Of a stretch of DNA of 64,000 bases, positions 53,232 to 64,000 are shown piece after piece; the first letter of the stretch is position 1; each line of letters begins with the position of its first letter. Source of the DNA: Spartobacteria bacterium (lineage in GTDB: Bacteria > Verrucomicrobiota > Verrucomicrobiia > Chthoniobacterales > Chthoniobacteraceae); contig JAJPII010000004.1 in assembly GCA_021324825.1 (NCBI GenBank), positions 1 to 64,000 on the forward strand, read 5' to 3'. A program made the position numbers and the translations under genes. Under the pieces are notes generated by a model. It worked only from the letters and a program-made list of their open reading frames with translations, was not told where the DNA came from and searched no databases.

Positions 53232-54164
53232 TCACGACCGCACCCCCGTTGCGAAAACCGTCTGGAGATGAGGGCTTTGCGTCTCCCGGGCGACGACTGA
53301 AATTTCTATGCGGGAAAAGCCCGCCTTTTCAAGCATCCGCTGAAGCTCGACCTGGCTGAACCCGAGCCATAAGTCGGCGTAAAGCTCCCTCGCCTTCTCA
53401 AAATTGTGGCTTAACAGGTCAAGAATCGCGATGCGGCCCCCGCGCCTGAGGATGGCGTGCGCGGCTTCCACGGCCCGTTCCGGATCGACGGCGTGGTGCA
53501 GCGCCTGGCTCAGGATCGCCAGGTCCACCGATTTCGGCGCGAGGGGCGGCTCCTGGAGATCGCCTAGCCGGTATTCGAGGTTCTTGATGCCGTGTTTGCG
53601 GGCGAGCGCGGCGCCGACTTCGACCATCTTCTCCGAATTATCCACGGCGATGACGTTCTTTACGTTCCTGGCCATCAATTGCGCCAGCGTCCCTTCCCCC
53701 GCGCCGAGGTCGGCGACCGTCAGCGGCGGCAGCAGGGCGAGAAGCATGTGCGACAAGCCTTGCCACGTCCGCCCCGGGCAATAGCTGCGCCCGAACTTGC
53801 CCGCCAGCCGGTCGAAGTGTTCGCGCGCGGTGTCCTGGCGCTTTTTCAGGACCAGTTTCAGCCCGGCGCGGTCGTGGGCGGCTTCGGGTATTTCCCGGGC
53901 GCTGGCGCGCACGATTTCGTGGAACGGCTCGCCCGGTCCGCCCGCTATCGGCTGGAGGCCGTAGTAGATGTTCTTCCCGGCGCGCCTGTCGAGGACGAGA
54001 CCCGCGCGCTTGAGCTGCGCCAGGTGGCTCGATATGCGGGACTGCCCCATCCCAAGAATCTCCTGGAGCTCGACGACGGAGAGTTCCCCCTGCTCCAAAA
54101 GAAGGAGCAGCCGCAGCCGCGTCGGGTCGGACAACAAGCGGAGCGATTTTACTATTGACGGCAT
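53232..54164 (-). CDS. ArsR-family regulator fused to a class I methyltransferase (SahR-like)
   Basis: A 310-residue protein. Residues 1-80 are an ArsR-type winged helix (LRLLSDPTRLRLLLLLEQGE then SRISSHLAQLKRAGLV). Residues about 120-300 are a SAM-dependent methyltransferase fold with motif I VADLGAGEGTLAQLM and LSQALHHAVDPERAV. It is divergent from metK-ahcY. I recall SahR, an ArsR-family repressor of methionine-cycle genes that responds to S-adenosylhomocysteine; the C-terminal methyltransferase fold would bind SAM/SAH. That role is inference. ATG at 54164 is preferred to a TTG six bases earlier. Confidence 0.8.
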   Translation of the reverse strand: MPSIVKSLRLLSDPTRLRLLLLLEQGELSVVELQEILGMGQSRISSHLAQLKRAGLVLDRRAGKNIYYGLQPIAGGPGEPFHEIVRASAREIPEAAHDRAGLKLVLKKRQDTAREHFDRLAGKFGRSYCPGRTWQGLSHMLLALLPPLTVADLGAGEGTLAQLMARNVKNVIAVDNSEKMVEVGAALARKHGIKNLEYRLGDLQEPPLAPKSVDLAILSQALHHAVDPERAVEAAHAILRRGGRIAILDLLSHNFEKARELYADLWLGFSQVELQRMLEKAGFSRIEISVVARETQSPHLQTVFATGVRS

Positions 54165-54173
54165 TGGCAAAAC

Positions 54174-54207
54174 GATATATCAGCCTATCATGATACGTCA
54201 ATATCAT
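54174..54207. promoter_or_regulatory. Candidate operator cluster between the ArsR-like regulator and metK
   Basis: The 64-base divergent gap holds GATATATC (54174-54181), the perfect palindrome TATCATGATA (54186-54195), and a further ATATCAT (54201-54207). Repeated TATCA half-sites in this GC-rich genome stand out. They are the expected size for a dimeric ArsR-type winged-helix repressor. Control of metK-ahcY by the neighbouring regulator is inferred from position. Confidence 0.5.
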
Positions 54208-54228
54208 CCCTGAACCCCGCGTAACATT

Positions 54229-55407
54229 ATGCCACGCCGATACATCTTCTCCTCAGAATCCGTCACCGAAGGCCATCCCGACAAAGTTTGCGACACCATC
54301 AGCGACCGCATCCTCGACGCCTGCCTCGCGCAGGACCCCAAGAGCCGCGTCGCGTGCGAAACCCTCGCGAAGGGGAACCTCGTCGTCATCGCCGGCGAGA
54401 TAACCACCAACTCGCGGTTCGACTACCTGGCCGAAGTCCGCGCGGCCATCCGCGGCATCGGTTATACGAACGCCGATTGCCTTTTCCACGCGGATACGTG
54501 CCAGATCATGCACGCAATCAGCCAGCAGTCGCAGGATATCGCGCAGGGCGTGGATGAAGCCGCGGCGGAGGGCAAGGACACCGCCGAACAGGGCGCGGGC
54601 GACCAGGGGCTGATGTTCGGCTTCGCGGTCAATGAAACGGAGGAACTGATGCCGGCGCCAATCGAGTTCAGCCACAAGCTGGGCCGCGAACTGGCCCGGC
54701 TGCGCAAGTCGGGGGAAATCCCCTGGCTGCGCCCCGACGCGAAGACGCAGGTCTCCATCGAATACGAAGGCTACAAGCCGTTGCGCGTCGATACGGTCGT
54801 CATCTCCTCGCAGCATTCCGCGGAGGTCAAGCACAAGGAAATCCGCGAGACGATCATCGAGCGCGTCATCAAGACGTGCATCCCGGAGTCGTGGCGCGAC
54901 GGCAAGACGCGCTACCTCGTCAACCCGACGGGGCGTTTCGTCATCGGCGGGCCGGAAGGCGATTCGGGCCTGACCGGACGCAAGATCATCGTCGACAGCT
55001 ACGGCGGCATGGGGCGGCACGGCGGCGGCGCGTTCTCGGGCAAGGACCCGAGCAAGGTGGACCGCTCGGCGGCCTACATGGGCCGGTACGTCGCGAAGAA
55101 CATCGTCGCCGCGGGGCTTGCGGACCGTTGCGAAGTGCAGTTCGCCTACGCCATCGGATTCCCCGATCCGGTCAGCGTCCACGTCGACACTTTCGGCACC
55201 GGCAAGGCGGACAACGCGAAGATCGACAAAGCCGTGCTGGAAGTTTTTAATTTCAAGCCGGCGGCAATCGTCAAGCAACTGAACCTGCTCCGCCCCATCT
55301 ACAGCAAGACCACCAACTACGGCCATTTCGGCAGGACGGACGACCTCGACGCGCTCACCTGGGAGCGCACCGACCAAGTCGAAGCCCTGAAACAAGCCGT
55401 CTCCTAA
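54229..55407 (+). CDS. metK: S-adenosylmethionine synthetase
   Basis: A 392-residue enzyme that makes S-adenosylmethionine from methionine and ATP. It shows [18 protein letters not shown] near the N-terminus, [24 protein letters not shown], and [19 protein letters not shown] with phosphate-binding lysines. Full length. First gene of the metK-ahcY operon, 24 bases before ahcY. Probably controlled by the divergent ArsR-methyltransferase regulator. Confidence 0.97.
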   Translation: MPRRYIFSSESVTEGHPDKVCDTISDRILDACLAQDPKSRVACETLAKGNLVVIAGEITTNSRFDYLAEVRAAIRGIGYTNADCLFHADTCQIMHAISQQSQDIAQGVDEAAAEGKDTAEQGAGDQGLMFGFAVNETEELMPAPIEFSHKLGRELARLRKSGEIPWLRPDAKTQVSIEYEGYKPLRVDTVVISSQHSAEVKHKEIRETIIERVIKTCIPESWRDGKTRYLVNPTGRFVIGGPEGDSGLTGRKIIVDSYGGMGRHGGGAFSGKDPSKVDRSAAYMGRYVAKNIVAAGLADRCEVQFAYAIGFPDPVSVHVDTFGTGKADNAKIDKAVLEVFNFKPAAIVKQLNLLRPIYSKTTNYGHFGRTDDLDALTWERTDQVEALKQAVS

Positions 55408-55431
55408 GTCTCCCAACCCTCCAAAAAAAAC

Positions 55432-56751
55432 ATGAGCGCCACCCAACTTACCAAGACAGAAGACTACAAGGTCGCCGACATCGGCCTCGCCGAATTTGGC
55501 CGCAAGGAAATCGAGATCGCCGAGACCGAGATGCCCGGCCTGATGGCCTTGCGGGAGGAATTTGGAACGCTGAAACCGCTGGCGGGCGCGCGCATCGCGG
55601 GCTGTCTGCACATGACGATCCAGACCGCGGTGTTGATCGAGACGCTCATCGAACTGGGCGCTTCCGTCCGCTGGTCGAGCTGCAACATTTTTTCGACGCA
55701 GGATCACGCCGCCTCGGCCATCGCCGCGAGCGGCGTCCCTGTCTTTGCGTGGAAGGGCGAAAGCCTGGAGGAGTACGACTGGTGCATCGAGCAGACCGTC
55801 TTCTGGCCCGATGGGCAGCCGTTGAACATGATCCTGGACGACGGCGGCGACCTTACCGTGCTCGTCCACCAGAAATACCCGCACCTGCTCGCGGGCGTCC
55901 GCGGCATTTCGGAAGAAACCACCACGGGCGTCCATCGGCTCTACCAGATGGTCGAGAAAGGCGCGCTCGGCTGCGCGGCGTTCAACGTGAACGACTCCTG
56001 CACGAAGTCGAAGTTCGACAACCTGTACGGCTGCCGCGAATCGCTGCTCGACGGATTGAAGCGGGCGACCGACGTCATGGTCGCGGGCAAGGTCGCGGTC
56101 GTCTGCGGCTACGGCGACGTGGGCAAAGGGTGCGCCCAATCCCTCAAGGGCCAGGGCGCGCGCGTCGTCATCACGGAGATCGACCCGATCTGCGCGCTGC
56201 AAGCCGCGATGGAGGGTTACCAGGTCGCCACGCTGGAAGAGATCGCGCCCGCCGGCGACATCTTCATCACCACCACCGGCTGCCGGGACATCATCCGCCG
56301 CGAACACCTCGACGCGATGAAGAACCAGGCCATCGTGGCGAACATCGGGCACTTCGATTTGGAGATCGACGTCGCGAGCGTCTTCGACGACCCGAAGATG
56401 AAGCGGCTCAACATCAAGCCGCAGGTCGACCAGGTCGAATGGCCGGACGGCAAGCGCGTCACCATCCTGGCGGAAGGCCGTCTCATGAATCTCGGCTGCG
56501 CCACGGGGCATCCGTCGTTCGTCATGAGCGCTTCCTTCACCAACCAGGTCATGGCGCAGATCGAACTCTTCACCAACCCCGGCAAGTACGAGAAGAAGGT
56601 CTACGTCCTGCCGAAGCGGCTCGATGAAAAAGTCGCGCGGCTGCATCTCGACAAGCTCGGCGTCAAGCTGAGCAAGCTGAGCCAGGCGCAGGCCGAGTAC
56701 CTTGGCATCCCCGTGGATGGCCCTTACAAGCCCGACCACTACCGCTACTAA
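55432..56751 (+). CDS. ahcY: Adenosylhomocysteinase
   Basis: A 439-residue NAD-dependent enzyme that splits S-adenosylhomocysteine into homocysteine and adenosine, regenerating the methyl cycle. It shows [36 protein letters not shown], the NAD site [20 protein letters not shown], and the C-terminal [10 protein letters not shown] with the lysine and tyrosine that close over NAD. Full length, next to metK. Confidence 0.97.
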   Translation: MSATQLTKTEDYKVADIGLAEFGRKEIEIAETEMPGLMALREEFGTLKPLAGARIAGCLHMTIQTAVLIETLIELGASVRWSSCNIFSTQDHAASAIAASGVPVFAWKGESLEEYDWCIEQTVFWPDGQPLNMILDDGGDLTVLVHQKYPHLLAGVRGISEETTTGVHRLYQMVEKGALGCAAFNVNDSCTKSKFDNLYGCRESLLDGLKRATDVMVAGKVAVVCGYGDVGKGCAQSLKGQGARVVITEIDPICALQAAMEGYQVATLEEIAPAGDIFITTTGCRDIIRREHLDAMKNQAIVANIGHFDLEIDVASVFDDPKMKRLNIKPQVDQVEWPDGKRVTILAEGRLMNLGCATGHPSFVMSASFTNQVMAQIELFTNPGKYEKKVYVLPKRLDEKVARLHLDKLGVKLSKLSQAQAEYLGIPVDGPYKPDHYRY

Positions 56752-56752
56752 A

Positions 56753-57274
56753 ATGAAAAGGCTGCTGTTCGCGGGAATCGCACTGGCCCTCGGGGCGTGC
56801 GCGAGTTCTCCTCCTCCGCCCCCGAAGCCCCGATGCTCCGGCGAGCCGTCCCCGGACGGAGCGTTGTGCGCGAAGATTCTCTCCGTTGGAAAATATCCGC
56901 CGCCGCTGGATGAGAGCCAGGTGGACATCCTCAACGCCGGCGAAAATCTCGTGGCGTCTAAGAGTTTCAAATCGCCCGCCGGCGACAATGGACGGAGCGT
57001 GGTCAAGACAGCGTGGACGCCGAACGCGAAGTTTTTCGTGTTCAACACGCAAAGCTCCGGCGGGCATTCCCCCTGGCATTGGCAGACCTATTACTACAGC
57101 AAAAAGGCGAACGCCTTCAAAGAGCTGGACGATACCACCGGCCCCATCATCAAGAAAAACTTCCAGGTGAAGGCGCCCGATGAAGTCGATGTCTATGTGC
57201 AGGGAACTCCGTCCGATCCGACGGACATCAACACGGGCACGCTAAAGGTCGTTCACCTGGGCGCATTGCCGTAA
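56753..57274 (+). CDS. Hypothetical lipoprotein
   Basis: A 173-residue protein with a lipoprotein signal peptide; the lipobox ALGAC places the acylated Cys at residue 18. A Pro-rich linker (SSPPPPPKPRC) follows, then a beta-rich domain with KTAWTPNAKFFVFNTQSSGG. It lies one base after ahcY, so is probably co-transcribed, though a role in methionine metabolism is unlikely. Family not recognised. The short hairpin GCCG-TAAG-CGGC followed by TTTT at 57268-57283 covers its stop and may end the transcript. Confidence 0.65.
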   Translation: MKRLLFAGIALALGACASSPPPPPKPRCSGEPSPDGALCAKILSVGKYPPPLDESQVDILNAGENLVASKSFKSPAGDNGRSVVKTAWTPNAKFFVFNTQSSGGHSPWHWQTYYYSKKANAFKELDDTTGPIIKKNFQVKAPDEVDVYVQGTPSDPTDINTGTLKVVHLGALP

Positions 57275-57286
57275 GCGGCTTTTAGA

Positions 57287-59026
57287 CTAGAGACAGGCGC
57301 GGACGTTCCAGTCGTTCGCGACGAGGGCGACGCGCGCTTCTTCCGCCGTGCATTTTTTCAACGTGGTCACCAGGCGGATCGCGCGGTCGCGGAGCTTGGT
57401 GTTCGAGGCGTTCATGTCGACCATCGAATTGCCGCGGACGCGACCGAGGCGGATCATCGCGATGGTGGAGAGGATGTTCAATGCGACCTTGGTCGCCGTG
57501 CCGGCTTTCAGGCGCGTGGAGCCGGTGAGCAGTTCCGGGCCGGTCGGGATGTCGATCTCGACGTCCCAGGAGCGCGCCCGGCGGCGGGCGGGGTTGCAGG
57601 TAAGGAGGATGGTCTTCGCGCGCAGCCCGGCGGCTTCCTCGAGCGCGCCCAGGACAAACGGCGCGCGCCCGCTCGCGCTGATGCCGCAGACGACGTCCTT
57701 TTCACAAACGCCGCGATCCAGGACGCTGAGGGCGCCAAATTCGGTCTGGTCTTCGGCGCCTTCGACGGCGCTGTGCAGGGCGTTGATGCCTCCGGCGATG
57801 ATCCCCTGCACCAGGTCGGGAGGCACCCCGAATGTCGGGGGAAGCTCGCTGGCGTCGAGCACGCCCAGCCGCCCGCTGGTTCCGGCGCCGGCGTAGAAAA
57901 GCCTGCCGCCGTTTTTCAGGCTTTCGGAGACGGTGTCCACCGCGGCGATGAGCTGTTCGCGGCAACGGGCGAGCCCTTCCGTGACGGCGCCTTCCTCGGA
58001 GATGAAGAGATGCACCAGATCGGCGGTGGAGAGGCTTTCGAGATCGGAGGAGCGCGGGTTGGGTTGTTCGGTTGCGGCGGCGGCCAGGTCTTCGGCGGGC
58101 GTCTCGAGGCTGGCGGCGGCAAGGGCGGACGGCTCGGGCAGGTTATCGCGCGAGGCGAGCCACGCCGCGCCGACGGCGCCCGATTCCGAGCAGAGGCTGA
58201 CGCGCGCGCCCGGCAGGATGTCGCTGAGGTAGTCCTTGAACAGGTCGAAGTATTCGGCGTGGTGATTGAAGAGGCCGCCGACCAGCTTCACTTCGGGGTC
58301 GGGGAAGTCGAGCCGCAGGGCGACCGCGCGCGTGTAGTCCGCCAGGATGCGCGCGCCGCCCTGGATGGCGGAGAGCATCTCGGCATCCCCCTGGCGCGCG
58401 GCGGAGAAGGCCACGGGCGCCAGGCGCGCGACGGACATCTTGTCGGCGTTCTGCGCCCAGGTGGAGAGGTCATCGAGCCGGTTGAGGGCCAGCGCCTGGA
58501 GAAGGGCTTCGCCAATGGGGGTGACTTCCTTGTCCAGGTCGTAATCCCACAGGGCGATGCGGAGCGCCTGCATTGCGAGATCGTAGCCGCCGCCTTTGTC
58601 GCCAAGGAGCTGGCCCCAGCCGCCCGCTTTTTCCACGCGGCCATCCTTGCGGCCCGTGACCGCCGAGCCGGTGCCCGCGATGACGGCGATGCCATCCCCC
58701 GCGCCGAACGCCGTGGCGAACCCGGAATCCCTGTCGCTCCCCACGGTCAGGCGCGCTTCGGGCCAGACGCCTTGCGCGATCATTTCCAGCCGCGCCCTGT
58801 CCCCTTCCGAGGCGCAGCCCGCAAGGAAGACGCCAACGCGGGACGCTTCGCCCGGAAGCACGGAGAAAAGGTGGCGCAACGCCTGGTCGGGGATGAGCCG
58901 GAGATTCGCCTGCGCGAGCCGCCCTTGCTTGACGACCTGCCTCCCCTCCGGGCCGGTGGAGAGGTATATCCAGTCCGTCTTTGTTCCGCCGCCTTCGATG
59001 CCGAGCACGAGGTTTCTGGATGCCAT
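57287..59026 (-). CDS. Fused N-acetylhexosamine/MurNAc kinase and MurNAc-6-phosphate etherase
   Basis: A 579-residue fusion. Residues 1 to about 300 are a BadF/BadG-type sugar kinase (GIEGGGTKTDWIYLS phosphate loop, VIAGTGSAVTGRKDG). Residues about 315-579 are MurQ with SIS fold (GGRLFYAGAGTSGRLGVLDA, AEDQTEFGAL, NPARRRARS, VDMNASNTKLRDRA), which removes lactate from MurNAc-6-phosphate. MurK-like kinases phosphorylate MurNAc or GlcNAc, so the fusion would carry out two consecutive steps of peptidoglycan recycling. ATG at 59026 begins MASRNLVLGIEGG. Convergent to the lipoprotein gene 12 bases away. Confidence 0.88.
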   Translation of the reverse strand: MASRNLVLGIEGGGTKTDWIYLSTGPEGRQVVKQGRLAQANLRLIPDQALRHLFSVLPGEASRVGVFLAGCASEGDRARLEMIAQGVWPEARLTVGSDRDSGFATAFGAGDGIAVIAGTGSAVTGRKDGRVEKAGGWGQLLGDKGGGYDLAMQALRIALWDYDLDKEVTPIGEALLQALALNRLDDLSTWAQNADKMSVARLAPVAFSAARQGDAEMLSAIQGGARILADYTRAVALRLDFPDPEVKLVGGLFNHHAEYFDLFKDYLSDILPGARVSLCSESGAVGAAWLASRDNLPEPSALAAASLETPAEDLAAAATEQPNPRSSDLESLSTADLVHLFISEEGAVTEGLARCREQLIAAVDTVSESLKNGGRLFYAGAGTSGRLGVLDASELPPTFGVPPDLVQGIIAGGINALHSAVEGAEDQTEFGALSVLDRGVCEKDVVCGISASGRAPFVLGALEEAAGLRAKTILLTCNPARRRARSWDVEIDIPTGPELLTGSTRLKAGTATKVALNILSTIAMIRLGRVRGNSMVDMNASNTKLRDRAIRLVTTLKKCTAEEARVALVANDWNVRACL

Positions 59027-59097
59027 GAAAGTTGGAGAATGTATCCGGAGAACCGGGCAAAACAAGTTTTGCAAACGGCGGCGGGGGGTTAACCTGA

Positions 59098-62491
<3,394 letters not shown>

Positions 62492-62571
62492 GGCTTAATG
62501 ATGCTCAAAAAAGTCGGCGGCGACAAATGTTTTACGGATGGCCCGCCGAAAGGCGGGATTGAAAGGGCGAC

Positions 62572-62658
62572 GCCCGCTCCTGGTTGTAGAGGCGAGTTCT
62601 TTAGGCGGCTGGCGCAGCCGCCTCTACAACCAGGAGCGGGCAAAGTGCATGCCATGCT
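62572..62658. repeat. Dispersed palindromic repeat, copy D
   Basis: A perfect 23-bp inverted repeat (62572-62594 with 62619-62641) encloses a further palindrome GGCGGCTGGCGCAGCCGCC (62604-62622). The right arm continues to GCAAAGTGCATGCCATGCT, matching the arm of copies A-C. The copy ends at the stop codon of the MscS gene. It may act as a bidirectional terminator or RNA-stabilising structure here. Confidence 0.8.
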
Positions 62659-64000
62659 TTAAAGTTCGAAGATCGAAGCCAGTTTCGCGAGGAACCCCGC
62701 CTTGTATTCCTGCTGGCGGCTGATGAGGGCCTTGTCCTCGACGGCGGAGGCGAGCACGCCTTCCACTTCCAGACGGCGTTGCGCCAGCAGGTCGCTCAGC
62801 TTCTCCAGCAGGACCTGGCTTTCCTGGACGATCTTGCCGAACTCCGCCTTGCCGACTTCCAGCACGTCGCAGTCCGAGCGCGCGATGACCGTGGCGCTCC
62901 GCTTCTCGCCGGTCAGCAGCGACATCTCGCCGAAGTAATCGCCGGAACGGAGCGTGGCGACGAGGGTCTGCTCGTGGTTGCGATCCACATAGACGTTCGC
63001 GGAGCCGTTCGCGAGGATGAACATCGAGTTCCCTTCCGCCCCCTGCTCGATCAACGTTTCGCCCCGCCCGAACCGGCAGTAGTTGGCGCCCGAAATGAGC
63101 CGGTCGGTCTGCTCTTCGTCCAGGCATTGGAAGAAGGGCCGCTGCCGCAGCGAGGAGCGGATCTCGGTCGTGACGCTGTGCGGCTCGTCTGCCTTGCGGT
63201 CGATCTTCAGGGTGCGGATCGGGAACGGAATCCTGATCCCCTCCCGGTTCAGGGCGTACCAGACGTTGGTCTGAATGTTGTCGACGATCTCGTTGTAGAG
63301 GGTGTGATCCTCCAGGGAGAACTTGATCTCGTAGATGACCGCCGAATCGGCGAACTCGACCAGGAAGATTTTCGGCGGCGGATTGGAGGCGACCCCCTTC
63401 GCGCGGACGGCGGCTTTCATGAGCGTCTCGCGCACCGCGTTGGGCGGCGTTTTGTATTCGATGCCGACCCGCAGCCGCATGGCGTGCATCCGGGTCGGGT
63501 AACAGAGGTTGATGATCGGCTGCTTGACGAGCTGGTTGTTCGGTATCTCGACGCAGATGTGGTCATTGGTGCGCAAGCGGGTGGAGCGCCACGTCACTTC
63601 CATGACTTCGGCGGTGTATTTGTCCACCACGAGCCAGTCGCCGGGCTTGAACGGCTTGCCGAACTCGATCGCCAGCCCCGCGATGATGTTCCCGAGCATG
63701 TCCTGCATCGCGATGCCGAGAATGACCGCGGCGATGCCCGAACCCGCGAGCAGCCCCGGTATGGTCTGGTGATACGAAAAGCCCATGACCCAAAGCACCG
63801 CGACGAGGAAAACAAAGATGGCCGCGACTTCCTGCAGGAACTTCGGGATCTCGGTTTTGCGTTTGCCCGCAAAATAAATCTCCCACAGGAACCGGCGCAT
63901 GAGGGCGATGACGGAGACCGCGCCGAGCAGGATGGCGAGCGAACCGAGTTCGCGCTGCAAATCGAAGGGGGCCCCCTGGGCGGGCCGGGCGGACGGGAAG
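62659..64000 (-). CDS. MscS-type mechanosensitive channel with cyclic-nucleotide-binding-like domain (5' end outside window)
   Basis: At least 446 residues are in the window, and the frame is open to its edge. Two membrane helices (LAILLGAVSVIALM; IFVFLVAVLWVMGF) precede the MscS pore helix and beta domain (AAVILGIAMQDMLGNIIAGL, FGKPFKPGDWLVVD). The C-terminal 150 residues form a CRP-like cyclic-nucleotide-binding domain (GETLIEQGAEGNSMFILANG, YFGEMSLLTGEKRSATV with the phosphate-binding Arg-Ser). Fusion of these modules suggests a ligand-gated osmotic channel. The TTG at 63960 is a possible internal start only. Confidence 0.88.
   Translation of the reverse strand, partial: FPSARPAQGAPFDLQRELGSLAILLGAVSVIALMRRFLWEIYFAGKRKTEIPKFLQEVAAIFVFLVAVLWVMGFSYHQTIPGLLAGSGIAAVILGIAMQDMLGNIIAGLAIEFGKPFKPGDWLVVDKYTAEVMEVTWRSTRLRTNDHICVEIPNNQLVKQPIINLCYPTRMHAMRLRVGIEYKTPPNAVRETLMKAAVRAKGVASNPPPKIFLVEFADSAVIYEIKFSLEDHTLYNEIVDNIQTNVWYALNREGIRIPFPIRTLKIDRKADEPHSVTTEIRSSLRQRPFFQCLDEEQTDRLISGANYCRFGRGETLIEQGAEGNSMFILANGSANVYVDRNHEQTLVATLRSGDYFGEMSLLTGEKRSATVIARSDCDVLEVGKAEFGKIVQESQVLLEKLSDLLAQRRLEVEGVLASAVEDKALISRQQEYKAGFLAKLASIFEL

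Overview
The window is GC-rich, densely packed DNA from a Gram-negative bacterium. The envelope markers are an ExbB/ExbD energiser, lipoproteins, an OprB porin remnant and a periplasmic amidase. Gene style and content (TPR-ExbB-ExbD-ExbD block, many TGATG/ATGA-coupled starts, frequent GTG/TTG starts, a MurK-MurQ fusion, a complete urtABCDE set) fit Verrucomicrobiota or a relative. That placement is inference: there is no rRNA or other phylogenetic marker that I could place by eye. I saw no rRNA, tRNA, CRISPR array, transposase or prophage.

Layout. 1-5.3 kb: two TPR proteins, ExbB, two ExbD and a J-domain-like protein. 5.3-8.4 kb: a glycosyltransferase, an unusual response regulator, RppH, a possible 30-residue membrane peptide and a small exported protein. 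8.4-12.2 kb: an overlapping operon encoding a rhomboid-like protein, MazG, a PTS EIIA and a ClC-CBS channel. 12.3-13.7 kb: a beta-CASP nuclease. 13.7-21 kb: a tightly coupled cell-surface glycan or glycolipid cluster (two large membrane proteins, GMC oxidoreductase with an iron-sulfur motif, epimerase, deacetylase, GT2).

21.1-31.1 kb is the most interesting part. It is a nine-gene minus-strand operon running urtABCDE, an arginase-family hydrolase that looks like a nickel guanidine hydrolase (GdmH) rather than an agmatinase, then a periplasmic binding protein, permease and ATPase of the kind associated with guanidine/urea-carboxylase loci. It would import guanidine, split it to urea and ammonia, and recover urea. 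The hydrolase has a histidine-rich N-terminal tail, and a near-consensus sigma-54 promoter precedes urtA. I found no obvious guanidine riboswitch.

31.4-38.2 kb: a TMTC-like TPR membrane protein, then purH-pdxJ-acpS and valS. 38.2-40.7 kb: an AT-richer island with a frameshifted toxin-like gene, a possible immunity gene, broken fragments and a palindromic repeat. 40.7-47.4 kb: amidase, MurI, an ECF sigma factor, a possible anti-sigma protein, an HtrA-like protein lacking all three catalytic residues, DsbD and a thioredoxin-fold protein. 47.4-51.1 kb: a GT4-toroid glycosyltransferase coupled to a GH130 enzyme. 51.1-53.2 kb: a broken OprB gene among copies of a dispersed repeat, a zinc-ribbon membrane protein and a Nif3 homologue. 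53.2-57.3 kb: an ArsR-methyltransferase regulator divergent from metK-ahcY, with palindromic operator candidates between them. 57.3-64 kb: MurK-MurQ fusion, LigA, a conserved protein of unknown function and an MscS channel with a cyclic-nucleotide-binding-like domain that runs off the window.
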